NCBI GenBank assembly: GCA_964480275.1
Contig: CAYZOC010000047.1
Location: forward strand, 1 to 7,250
Length of the DNA stretch: 7,250 nt
Source: DATESG01 sp964480275
Lineage (GTDB): Bacteria; Bacillota_I; Bacilli_A; RFN20; CAG-826
Direction: 5' to 3'
Made by a program: the position numbers and the translations under genes. The notes under the pieces are model-generated. The model saw only the letters and a program-made list of their open reading frames with translations, was not told the DNA's origin and searched no databases. This document shows positions 1-7,067 of this stretch, in pieces; positions within the stretch are counted from its first letter, which is position 1, and each line of letters opens with the position of its first letter.

Positions 1-69
1 ACGATAGCATTAAACAACCATCAATTCAACAATAAAAATATTTCTTTTATGCCAAATTTTATCTTTAGA

Positions 70-98
70 TTGATAATAGAAAATAATATAATTATAAT
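70..98 (+). promoter_or_regulatory. Sigma-A-type promoter for the YitT-family gene
   Basis: The -35 box is TTGATA (70-75), the spacer is 17 bp, and the -10 box is a perfect TATAAT (93-98). This is near-consensus for the housekeeping sigma factor. The predicted transcription start is about base 105, which gives a leader of only about 14 nt before the ATG at 119. No operator-like palindrome is seen around it, so strong constitutive expression is the simplest inference. Confidence 0.75.
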
Positions 99-106
99 CA
101 GTGGCA

Positions 107-113
107 GTGAGGT
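107..113 (+). promoter_or_regulatory. Ribosome binding site of the YitT-family gene
   Basis: GTGAGGT contains GAGG (109-112), six bases before the ATG at 119. This supports that start over the later in-frame Met codons. Confidence 0.75.
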
Positions 114-118
114 AAATT

Positions 119-1150
119 ATGTCATCAAAATCGAAAATATTCAAGGCCTATAACAATTATATTTCTCAACACCCGAAAATGAAAACAAGCACTGAGTTGG
201 CCTTTGTGATTTTCATGTGTCTTATATCCTCATTTACCTATGCTTTAGCCTATAGAATTTTCATAGCCCCAGATTTGACTGGTAGTTATGGCGTACAAAT
301 ACACTTCGTTAGTGGCGGAGTGTCTGGTTTAGCGCAAAACCTCGTTAAATTATTCCACGATATCTTAAATATTAAGATTGTTAATTCAAATGTGATGCAG
401 TCAATTTTATATTTTATTCTTAACATCCCAGTATTTTTGTTGGGGTGGTTCAAAATTGGTAAACAATTTACAATTTTTTCACTTGTCAATGTTGCGCTCA
501 CGTCTTTATTTATTAGCATTATCCCTTCAAGTTGGGATCAGGCCGTAGTTTATGATTCACAACTGACAAGAACACTTTTTGCCGGCATTCTTGCAGGATT
601 AAGTGCCGCACTTGCTTTTAAAGCAAATGTGTCAAGCGGCGGCATTGATATAGTTGCCTACTATTTTGCAAATCGAAAAAGCGAAGGGGTAGGTAAATAC
701 TCTATTGTTGCTAATGCCTTTGTATTTGGATTATTTTTTATCCTTAACCTCATTCAACCTGATGCAGTTATTGGTGGGAGTTTTTCAATTCCACTAACTA
801 AAGTTAGTCTTGCAATAACTAGCTTAATATCGTCAATCATTTATACATTTATGCATGCCTTTGTTGTTGATTTGATTAATGTTCGTAACAAGAAGTCACA
901 GGTACAAATCATGTCAAATAAAGAGGGATTAGCTAAAACACTTATTTCAAATTTCCCTCATGGAGCAACAGTTGTAAACGCAATTGGAGCATATACCGGA
1001 CAAAGTCGCAATATTATTTATATGACCGTTTCGTCCAATGAAACAAATCGTCTCGTTAAGTTAGTCCAAGAAGAAGATCCACACGCCTTTATCAACGTAA
1101 TTGTTTTACGCCAAGTATTTGGGCGCTTTTATATCAAACCAGTCAAATAA
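119..1150 (+). CDS. YitT family membrane protein (DUF161 + DUF2179)
   Basis: Polytopic inner-membrane protein of the YitT family, whose transported substrate or role is not established. The N-terminal two thirds is hydrophobic, with likely membrane segments near residues 26-48, 91-110, 117-136, 152-172, 196-213 and 228-252. It carries the duplicated glycine-rich signature of the family: SGGVSGL (65-71) in the first half and SSGGIDIV (172-179) in the second. From about residue 260 to the end is a soluble alpha/beta domain of the DUF2179 type, with GATVVNAIGAYTG (282-294) and a terminal VFGRFY. At 343 aa it is longer than the roughly 280-290 aa Bacillus-type members. The extra length is a charged N-terminal tail of about 25 residues and longer first loops. 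The start has a good RBS and a near-consensus promoter. The gene is monocistronic and converges on the ABC exporter operon. The family call is firm, but the function is unknown. Confidence 0.9.
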   Translation: MSSKSKIFKAYNNYISQHPKMKTSTELAFVIFMCLISSFTYALAYRIFIAPDLTGSYGVQIHFVSGGVSGLAQNLVKLFHDILNIKIVNSNVMQSILYFILNIPVFLLGWFKIGKQFTIFSLVNVALTSLFISIIPSSWDQAVVYDSQLTRTLFAGILAGLSAALAFKANVSSGGIDIVAYYFANRKSEGVGKYSIVANAFVFGLFFILNLIQPDAVIGGSFSIPLTKVSLAITSLISSIIYTFMHAFVVDLINVRNKKSQVQIMSNKEGLAKTLISNFPHGATVVNAIGAYTGQSRNIIYMTVSSNETNRLVKLVQEEDPHAFINVIVLRQVFGRFYIKPVK

Positions 1151-1183
1151 AAAAACCTGCTAACTAGTTATAATTATCAGGTT
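1149..1183 (-). terminator. Rho-independent terminator of the ABC exporter operon, possibly bidirectional
   Basis: The stem AACCTG (1154-1159) pairs with CAGGTT (1178-1183). After one mismatch, TAA (1161-1163) pairs with TTA (1174-1176), leaving a loop of about 10 nt. Read on the minus strand, the hairpin is followed by seven T (complement of 1149-1155), then A and three more T, the classic intrinsic terminator form. It starts within the stop codon of the 640-aa ABC gene (1182-1184). On the + strand the hairpin is followed by a weaker AATTATTTT tail, so it may also end yitT transcripts. Confidence 0.75.
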
Positions 1184-3104
1184 AATTATTTTGATCTTGA
1201 AGTTCAAATTGCTTGATTTGCGCGTCAACTTGAAGTTCTTTAAATTGATTCATATACAAACTATAGTAACTGCCTTTAAGTTCCATTAACTTTGCATGAT
1301 TGCCGTCTTCAATAATTCGTCCGTCTTTCATTACAAGAATACGGTCACTTTTAACAATTGTCGAAAGACGGTGAGCAATAATTATACTTGTACGTCCTTC
1401 AAGCGCCTTATTGACGGCACCTTGAATTAAAGCTTCGGTTTCGGTGTCAATCGAACTAGTTGCCTCATCGAGGACCATCAAACGTGGGTTGCGGATTATT
1501 GCGCGTGCAAAGCTGATCAATTGCTTTTGTCCAACTGATAGTTCCTGACCCGCATCACTTAAACGTGTATAGTAACCGTCTGGTAAACGTTCGACAAACT
1601 GGTGAAGATTAACGGCCTTACTAGCCTCAATTACTTCTAGAAGTGTGGCATCGAGTTTTCCATAACGTATATTATCAAAAATTGTACCATTAAATATAAA
1701 GCTAGTTTGACTTACATAGCCAGTGTTGCTTCGCAACCAACCAGTTGAACGCTGACGGTAATCAACATCATCAATTAAAATTCGTCCAATATTTGGTTGG
1801 TAAAACCTTAGGAGCAGACTGACAAAAGTTGATTTTCCACTGCCAGTTTCCCCGACAATTGCGACACTAGTACCGGCTTTTATTTTTAATGAGAGAGGAT
1901 GAAGTACTTCAATGCCTTCGATATAAGAAAATGAAACATTATCAAATGTAATATTACCTTTCATTTTTTCATAGTTTTGATATTTTGGGTTTTCGAAGCT
2001 ACCATATTTGGTAATTACTTGCTCAGTATCGACGATTTCAGGTTTGGTGTTAATGATCGACATGACTTTTTCAACGCTTGCTTGCGTTTCCATTATTTCA
2101 CCAAAGATATCCGCAAATTCTTGAATTGGATTATAAATGTTGTTGATATAGCCAATAAACATCACGAGGAGTACGACATCAATGACACCACTTGTTTCAT
2201 TGGTGACAACCATCGGTCCGAATGTAATGATTACTGCTGTAGTCAAAACAGCGACCATATTTACTGTTGGTTGGAAAAGAGCGTGCATACGACGAGAACG
2301 GAAACGTTTAACTTGAATGTCTTTAGTGATTTTCTTAGTTTCATCATATGTAGTATCTTCAATGGCTAAAGACTTGATTGTTTTGGCCCCAGTAATACAC
2401 TCAGCCAACCAGGCAACATAACGGCTATATGCGTTACGAGCCTTGCGGCTAAGCATTAAGAGTCGTTTTTCAAAATATGGCGCAATAAGAATAATGATTG
2501 GAGCGGTTGAAAGAATCACTAATGAAAGGCGCCATGACATCCAAAAGATTGTAAAAAGCGTAAAAATGAGTTCGAGGGCAACCCAAATTGTCCTAATTAA
2601 TCCCCAAGATAAAATACGACTAATTTTTGATGTATCATTTTGTAGTCGCGCGATCAACCAACCAGATGGAGTCTTATCATAATAACTAAAGGTTAATTCT
2701 TGAAGTTTTTTGAATGAATCGCGCCGGATATCGATCATAATTTTAACAGCAAGAGCATTAGTAAAATAGTGATTTACGAGGATGGCAAATGCCCGCACAA
2801 CCATTGCTAACAAAAGCAGAGCACCATATTCAAGGAAATTTAATGTAAATTTAAGCCCGAAAAGATTAACGAATATATTCATATCGAGCATATTAGCAAC
2901 AGGAATCGTCGCTAGTTTTAGTGAATCATAAGCAGACCGGTTAAGAATTTGGATAAATGAAGTATCATAAAAAGCCGTGAATGCAATTGTTGAAATAATG
3001 AAAATAAGACTCAGCCAATATTTCTTTAAATAAGGAAATATTTGTAGCCATACCGACATATTTACGCGTTCAGGTAATTTTTCTTCAACAAAACTATCTT
3101 TCAT
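1182..3104 (-). CDS. ABC exporter half-transporter, catalytic-Glu subunit (TM288/LmrD-like)
   Basis: Second half of a heterodimeric ABC exporter, with an N-terminal membrane domain and a C-terminal ATPase in one 640-aa chain. Likely membrane helices lie near residues 31-47, 93-113, 168-190, 191-211, 279-299 and 307-322. The first external loop (about 48-92) is long. In the nucleotide-binding domain (about 385-620) I see Walker A GETGSGKST (418-426), Q-loop Gln466, signature LSVGQ (522-526), Walker B LMVLDE with catalytic Glu547, D-loop SSID (550-553) and switch His578. The signature departs from LSGGQ, while the Walker B Glu is intact. This complements the partner's defect and is expected for the subunit that supplies the working hydrolysis residues. 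A polar C-terminal tail of about 20 residues follows. Its ATG (3104-3102) shares one base with the partner's TAA, so translation is probably coupled, and GAGGAT (complement of 3111-3116) is its RBS. Family knowledge points to multidrug or lipid export, but the substrate cannot be read from sequence. Confidence 0.92.
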   Translation of the reverse strand: MKDSFVEEKLPERVNMSVWLQIFPYLKKYWLSLIFIISTIAFTAFYDTSFIQILNRSAYDSLKLATIPVANMLDMNIFVNLFGLKFTLNFLEYGALLLLAMVVRAFAILVNHYFTNALAVKIMIDIRRDSFKKLQELTFSYYDKTPSGWLIARLQNDTSKISRILSWGLIRTIWVALELIFTLFTIFWMSWRLSLVILSTAPIIILIAPYFEKRLLMLSRKARNAYSRYVAWLAECITGAKTIKSLAIEDTTYDETKKITKDIQVKRFRSRRMHALFQPTVNMVAVLTTAVIITFGPMVVTNETSGVIDVVLLVMFIGYINNIYNPIQEFADIFGEIMETQASVEKVMSIINTKPEIVDTEQVITKYGSFENPKYQNYEKMKGNITFDNVSFSYIEGIEVLHPLSLKIKAGTSVAIVGETGSGKSTFVSLLLRFYQPNIGRILIDDVDYRQRSTGWLRSNTGYVSQTSFIFNGTIFDNIRYGKLDATLLEVIEASKAVNLHQFVERLPDGYYTRLSDAGQELSVGQKQLISFARAIIRNPRLMVLDEATSSIDTETEALIQGAVNKALEGRTSIIIAHRLSTIVKSDRILVMKDGRIIEDGNHAKLMELKGSYYSLYMNQFKELQVDAQIKQFELQDQNN

Positions 3105-4882
3105 TAAGCCATCCTCGATTGTATTTCGTTTATCCGGGAATAGAGTCCATCTTGCTCAATAAGCTCGTGATGCGTTCCCATTTGTGTGATATGACCCTGA
3201 TCTAATACAATAATAAAATCTGCGTCTTTAGCGGTGGCAACGCGGTGCGTCACTATTAAAGTTGTTGTGTCATGATCCTTTTCACGGTCTTTGAGCGCCT
3301 GTCTAATTTGAATGTCTGTTTCAGTATCAACCGCACTTAATGAGTCATCAAAAATTAGAATTGGCGCTTTGTTCATTATTGTTCTAGCAATTGCTAGTCT
3401 TTGCTTTTGTCCCCCTGAAAGAGTGACACCATGTTCACCAACTGGAGTATCATAACCTTGTTTAAAATTAATGATCGATTCATGAATATGGGCGATTTGT
3501 GTGGCTTTAAAAATGTCTTCTTCACTTATTTTTTCATTGCCTATTTTTAAATTGCTAATAATTGTTTTGGAAAAAAGAAAGGGCTCTTGTAATACTGTTG
3601 CAACATTTTTGCGTAAGTGCTGACGATTAATGTCTTTGATATCGATTCCATCAATATAGATATGGCCATCTTTAACGTCATGAAGTCTTGAAAGTAAATG
3701 AGCAAAAGTTGATTTACCCGCACCGGTTTTACCCATAATTGCTACTGTTTGGCCACTTTTAATATCAAGATTAATATTTTGGAGAATTAATTCATCGCCA
3801 TCTTCATATTTAAAAGTGACGTTTTCAAATTTTATTGCACCTTGAAGGTCTGGACTGATGCCTGATTCTAAGTCTTCGAGTGGTTGATTGAAGATCAAAT
3901 TCAGGCGATCCATCGAGGCAATTGCTTTTGCTAAATTGGAAAGAATTGAAGCAACGCGCCGGACTGGCCAAACTATTTGTGAAACATAGGCAACAGCTAG
4001 ATAGACACTACTGAAATTAATCTCACCTGAAAATGTCAAATAAATCGCAAATAGGGTAGTGAAAGATATTTGACCAAAAACAAAAATATCACTTGTGGAA
4101 ATATAAATACTGTTCGTCTTTTCAAACTTGAGGGCCTTTGCTTGGTAATCTTCAAGATAATCTTCAAAACTATCGGTTTCAAACTTTTCATTGTTATAAG
4201 CTTTTACTGTGCGAGTTCCGCGAATGTTTTCTTCGATTTTTGCCGTCATTTGTGCTTCACTTTCGTCGGCAATCCGATAAAGTTTTCTCACTTTTTTGAC
4301 AAAGAAATACGAGTAAATCATCATGACTGGTAGGATAATAATTGCCGATAGGGCAAGTTTAGGTGATAAGTCAAGAAGAATTAAAAATGAGATGGAGACA
4401 AGCATAATCGTGTAGACGATCATTGAAACTTCGAAAATGACAAAACGTCTTAAAGTTTCTTCGTCACGTGTGCAAGTTTGGATAATATCTCCACCCTGCA
4501 TTTTTTTCAAAGAATCATAGGGGAGGCGCTCAATATGATAGAAGAGGTCTCGTTGGGTTCTTTTACCAATTTGTGTTGAGATGTAACCCCGAAGTGAATG
4601 ACGGACAGCGCTAATTACACCTGTGGCAAGCCCAGTTGAGACAATAAGAATTGCTAACAAAAATAGATGACTTTTAATGTAATCTGCACCGCCAACTAAA
4701 CCTAGGATAAATGTTCCAATAATGCCTTCCGTTGGTTTATCACTTAGCACATCGATTAAGATCGCATTTAGATAAGAAAGAATTAAATTTAGGGTGATAT
4801 TAAAAAACATCATGACGAAAACAAGCACATAGTGCTTGCGATAGCCTTCGGTCATTTTGTACATAATTTTAAAATACTTCAT
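3104..4882 (-). CDS. ABC exporter half-transporter, degenerate-site subunit (TM287/LmrC-like)
   Basis: First gene of the exporter operon, 592 aa: six-helix membrane domain plus ATPase. Likely helices lie near residues 18-42, 72-92, 150-170, 177-197, 264-284 and 289-308. The ATPase domain (about 350-585) shows Walker A GKTGAGKST (384-392), Q-loop Gln432, a canonical LSGGQ (488-492), Walker B ILIFDD, D-loop SAVD (516-519) and switch His546. The residue after the Walker B Asp512 is Asp513, where an active ATPase has Glu. This substitution marks the non-hydrolysing site of heterodimeric exporters such as TM287/288, BmrCD and LmrCD. Its intact LSGGQ would complete the working site formed with the partner's Glu547. 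The start ATG (4882-4880) is preceded by AAAAGG with 8-nt spacing and an extended -10 promoter. Multidrug-type export is an inference from the family, and no substrate-specific feature is visible. Confidence 0.92.
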   Translation of the reverse strand: MKYFKIMYKMTEGYRKHYVLVFVMMFFNITLNLILSYLNAILIDVLSDKPTEGIIGTFILGLVGGADYIKSHLFLLAILIVSTGLATGVISAVRHSLRGYISTQIGKRTQRDLFYHIERLPYDSLKKMQGGDIIQTCTRDEETLRRFVIFEVSMIVYTIMLVSISFLILLDLSPKLALSAIIILPVMMIYSYFFVKKVRKLYRIADESEAQMTAKIEENIRGTRTVKAYNNEKFETDSFEDYLEDYQAKALKFEKTNSIYISTSDIFVFGQISFTTLFAIYLTFSGEINFSSVYLAVAYVSQIVWPVRRVASILSNLAKAIASMDRLNLIFNQPLEDLESGISPDLQGAIKFENVTFKYEDGDELILQNINLDIKSGQTVAIMGKTGAGKSTFAHLLSRLHDVKDGHIYIDGIDIKDINRQHLRKNVATVLQEPFLFSKTIISNLKIGNEKISEEDIFKATQIAHIHESIINFKQGYDTPVGEHGVTLSGGQKQRLAIARTIMNKAPILIFDDSLSAVDTETDIQIRQALKDREKDHDTTTLIVTHRVATAKDADFIIVLDQGHITQMGTHHELIEQDGLYSRINEIQSRMA

Positions 4883-4899
4883 TATAAAAACCTTTTAGT

Positions 4900-4926
4900 A
4901 TTATAACACTTAAATAAAAATGTTAA
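4900..4926 (-). promoter_or_regulatory. Extended -10 promoter of the ABC exporter operon
   Basis: On the minus strand there is a TGTTATAAT extended -10 element (complement of 4900-4908) with a perfect TATAAT. The best -35 candidate is TTAACA (complement of 4921-4926) with a short 15-bp spacer, so the TGn extension probably carries the promoter. The predicted start is near 4893, inside the AAAAGG ribosome binding site (complement of 4891-4896), giving an 11-nt leader. The -35 candidate lies within the 4916-4950 palindrome. Confidence 0.6.
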
Positions 4927-4950
4927 CCAACTAAGTTAGAGAACATTTTT
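4916..4950 (-). terminator. 35-bp palindrome: pepF terminator and/or exporter operator
   Basis: AAAAATGTT (4916-4924) is the perfect inverse of AACATTTTT (4942-4950). An inner AACT-A-AGTT (4929-4937) is centred on the same base, 4933, making a nested dyad. It lies 31 bp past the pepF stop in the direction of transcription. Its minus-strand 3' arm ends in TTTTT followed by ATTT, which fits a weak AT-rich intrinsic terminator for pepF. It also covers the -35 region of the exporter promoter, so it could be a repressor site. The sequence does not distinguish between these readings. Confidence 0.55.
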
Positions 4951-4980
4951 AAATACCAAGTTAAATTTATCAGTGCTAGA

Positions 4981-6789
4981 CTAATTTTTATTAATATTTG
5001 ATTTAGCAGCAATGATATCATCAATCATTTTTGTGATTTCATCAATTACCTCTAGTAGTGGTAAGTCGCTAGATAAATCAACACCAACCATTTTAGCTAA
5101 TTCAAGTGGTGTTTTTGTTCCACCCGCTTTTAAGACTTGCAACCACTCTTCTGGTTGGATTTTTTTGTCCTCAATTAATTTAGCAACTTTAGTCCCTAGT
5201 GTTAGTCCCGCTGAATATGTATAGGGATAAAGTCCCATAAAGTAATGAGGTTGTCGCATCCATGTAAGTCCCGCCCAATCTGGGATTTCTACAGCATCAC
5301 CCCAAAATTTACGTAAGACGGCAAGTTTAATCGAATTCAAAATATTAGCCGAAAGAGGTTTGCCGCTATTGACACGGTCATAAACTTCTCTTTGGAATGC
5401 CGCTTCAAGTAAATGTGTGACAAAGTTGTGATAATAGGTTCGAGAAATAGTGACTGATTTTAGCCATATTTTCTCTCTTTCCGTCTTGGCTTTATTGATT
5501 AGGTGGTTGGCCATAATCAATTCGTTTGTTGTTGATGGTGCTTCAATAAAATAAAGTGATGGTCGTGTATTTAGAATGCTTTGGTGACTGTTTGCGTATT
5601 GGAAGTGCCCAGCATGACCTAATTCGTGAGCGAGGACCATAACTTCATCTATTTGCCCATTCCAGTTTAAGAGAATGTAGGAAGAAGCGCCATAAGGTGA
5701 CGAGCAAAATCCCCCAGTAGATTTTCCCTTATTTTGTGGAAAATCAATCCATCGTTGATCAAAAGCCTCGTTTACCATTTTGCGATAGTCATCACCAAGA
5801 ATAGAAAGGCCATCAATGAGCAAATTTTTTGATTGTTCAATTGTCACCTTGGGCTCTAATTTGGGATCAACGGCAATTTTTAAATCCGCGTAAGTCATCC
5901 GATCTAGACCATGGATTTCTTTTAGTAGTGTCGCAAACCTTTGCATTGCCGGCGCCAATTTTTCCATAATCAAGTCGATTTGACGGTCCATAAAATCCTT
6001 AGTTACTTTTTGGTCGTGGAGAAGGTAGGTGAATACACTATCATACCCGCGCAAGTCCGCCATAATTTTTTCTTTTTGGACATGTGCTTGATAATTACTA
6101 GCAAAACCATGTTGATATTGTGCTAGTTTTTCGTAAAAGGTCTCGTAGGCCATTCTTCTTACACTGGTGTTTTGTTCATACTCATACTCATTTTCAAATA
6201 GTGTAAATGAGTTAGGATAGGTCACGCCTTCAACAATAAAATCATCAAACTTCATATCTGCTAGTTTAAAGCGATTGTAGTTACTATATGAAGCATTTAG
6301 AACTGGTGAGAGTGCAACCAATGTTTTTTCCACTTCAGACGGTAACGTATGCTTTTTTTCCTCAATTAATTCTAGTAAAAAGTTCTTGTTAGCATATGTT
6401 AGTTTGGCAGCTTCCAGCAAGATTTCATCAGTGTTAGCTTTTAGCTGACTATCAAAAAAAGAGAGCTTTTTTGAAAAACCTTGAAAACGCAACATTGCTG
6501 TTCCTTGCCGGATTTGGTTTTCTTCTGATAGAGAATCGGTGCTTGATTGAAGAGAAGAGTAAGCACCAAGCTTAACTAGTCTTGCTTGAATGTCTTGGAA
6601 CTTAGTAACTGCCTGATCTATCGCCGCTGCAGTATCGATTTTATTTTCAAATTCCCGACAAAAATCATTGATGAGCGCGTCTGCATTTTCAAAAGATTTT
6701 AAATAAGATGCTTCATCTTGAAAAAGATTTGCCATATTCCAAGTATGGTTGATGTTCAATTCATTACGATTTGGTAGTTGTTTTTTCAT
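4981..6789 (-). CDS. pepF: Oligoendopeptidase F (M3B family zinc metallopeptidase)
   Basis: Probably a cytosolic zinc endopeptidase that cuts short peptides, since no signal peptide or membrane segment is seen. Its 602 aa match the usual length of about 600 for PepF. The N-terminal part (about 10-200) is the helical cap region of the M3B fold and carries the family phrase LSPVLNASY (160-168). The catalytic domain (about 205-590) contains the zinc motif HELGH (388-392), extended to HELGHAGH, in which His388 and His392 bind zinc and Glu389 is the catalytic base. Glu416 in FIEAPST is the third ligand. The conserved substrate-pocket region HYFMGLYPYTYSAG (515-528) is also intact. GAGGT (complement of 6796-6800) lies 6 nt before the ATG and supports the start. 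It has its own promoter and lies upstream of, and in the same direction as, the exporter operon, with 98 bp between them. A signalling-peptide role together with the exporter is only speculation, as general peptide turnover is the default. Confidence 0.93.
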   Translation of the reverse strand: MKKQLPNRNELNINHTWNMANLFQDEASYLKSFENADALINDFCREFENKIDTAAAIDQAVTKFQDIQARLVKLGAYSSLQSSTDSLSEENQIRQGTAMLRFQGFSKKLSFFDSQLKANTDEILLEAAKLTYANKNFLLELIEEKKHTLPSEVEKTLVALSPVLNASYSNYNRFKLADMKFDDFIVEGVTYPNSFTLFENEYEYEQNTSVRRMAYETFYEKLAQYQHGFASNYQAHVQKEKIMADLRGYDSVFTYLLHDQKVTKDFMDRQIDLIMEKLAPAMQRFATLLKEIHGLDRMTYADLKIAVDPKLEPKVTIEQSKNLLIDGLSILGDDYRKMVNEAFDQRWIDFPQNKGKSTGGFCSSPYGASSYILLNWNGQIDEVMVLAHELGHAGHFQYANSHQSILNTRPSLYFIEAPSTTNELIMANHLINKAKTEREKIWLKSVTISRTYYHNFVTHLLEAAFQREVYDRVNSGKPLSANILNSIKLAVLRKFWGDAVEIPDWAGLTWMRQPHYFMGLYPYTYSAGLTLGTKVAKLIEDKKIQPEEWLQVLKAGGTKTPLELAKMVGVDLSSDLPLLEVIDEITKMIDDIIAAKSNINKN

Positions 6790-6795
6790 AATTTT

Positions 6796-6800
6796 ACCTC
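6796..6800 (-). promoter_or_regulatory. Ribosome binding site of pepF
   Basis: The minus strand reads GAGGT six bases before the ATG at 6789, fixing the start. It sits almost at the predicted 5' end of the transcript (about 6801). Confidence 0.75.
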
Positions 6801-6807
6801 TAGACGA

Positions 6808-6816
6808 ATTATATCA
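6808..6816 (-). promoter_or_regulatory. Extended -10 promoter of pepF
   Basis: On the minus strand there is TGATATAAT, a TGn extension plus a perfect TATAAT (complement of 6808-6813). No good -35 is seen at 16-18 bp; TTTCGT (complement of 6829-6834) at 15 bp is poor. The predicted start is near 6801, which leaves a leader of about 11 nt containing only the Shine-Dalgarno. Confidence 0.6.
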
Positions 6817-6961
6817 TGCTAATTATTGACGAAATTTCTTATTTGATTGATTTTGCTAGTTACCAGAAAATGTAAGCACTATCAGGCCATAATTGACTTT
6901 TTGAAAAAAAAAACAAGTTTATCTTGAATCTTATCTTGCAAAATGTGTGATGCTACCTATT

Positions 6962-7033
6962 TTGATACAAATTAGCACCCCATGAATTTTTTTAGCACCA
7001 TTAACAGAATTTTAGCACCCCTTAATGTATCAA
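6962..7033. repeat. Three 20-bp-phased TTAGCACC repeats within an inverted repeat
   Basis: TTAGCACC occurs at 6972-6979, 6992-6999 and 7012-7019, with start-to-start spacing of exactly 20 bp, about two helical turns. The array is bracketed by TTGATACA (6962-6969) and its exact inverse TGTATCAA (7026-7033). A further inverse copy of the core, GTGCTA, lies at 7051-7056. The half-site resembles the TTAGCACTC arm of the HrcA CIRCE operator, but the copies are direct rather than inverted. Phased binding sites for a transposase or regulator are the likeliest reading. Confidence 0.8.
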
Positions 7034-7067
7034 TATTATTGACTAATATCGTGCTATTTTCCCATAT

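Larger units (their letters stand above)
1..118. other. Left-edge non-coding region with yitT leader
   Basis: No gene can be supported here. One + frame is open from base 3 but stops at 33-35. Another is open from base 1 to about 152 but is low-complexity, has no start in the window and runs through the yitT promoter and start. On the minus strand an ATG at bases 10-8 could begin a divergent gene leaving the window, but only one further full codon pair is visible and there is no strong Shine-Dalgarno. The firm content is the yitT promoter at 70-98 and its ribosome binding site. Confidence 0.5.

Noticed and set aside
1..152. + strand frame open from base 1 to about 152 that could be the tail of an upstream gene
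   Set aside because: The translation is Ile/Asn low complexity expected of AT-rich non-coding DNA, and the frame runs through a near-consensus promoter, the SD and the yitT start.
286..519. 77-codon minus-strand frame inside the YitT gene, and similar short frames at 2443-2682, 4070-4333, 5012-5224 and 5941-6126
   Set aside because: All are entirely antisense to confidently identified genes, lack start signals and resemble no known protein.
1977..2369. 130-codon open frame on the + strand inside the 640-aa ABC gene
   Set aside because: It lies opposite a well-conserved ATPase/membrane gene, has Cys/His/Asn-rich composition typical of an antisense shadow, and has no RBS or promoter of its own.
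119..6789. Alternative genetic code (TGA = Trp), considered because the gene set looks Mollicutes-like
   Set aside because: No in-frame TGA occurs across roughly 2,180 codons although Trp is frequent, so the standard code suffices. The lack of TGA stops among only five genes is not informative.
6919..6938. Tandem TTATCTTG copies at 6919-6926 and 6931-6938
   Set aside because: Two 8-mers 12 bp apart in AT-rich intergenic DNA are within chance expectation and have no further copies.
6972..7019. TTAGCACC repeats as a CIRCE (HrcA) heat-shock operator
   Set aside because: CIRCE is TTAGCACTC-N9-GAGTGCTAA, an inverted repeat. Here the copies are direct, read CACC not CACTC, and no chaperone gene follows.
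6962..7033. The same array as a short CRISPR
   Set aside because: The conserved unit is only 8 bp and the intervening 12 bp are too short to be spacers. No cas gene is present.
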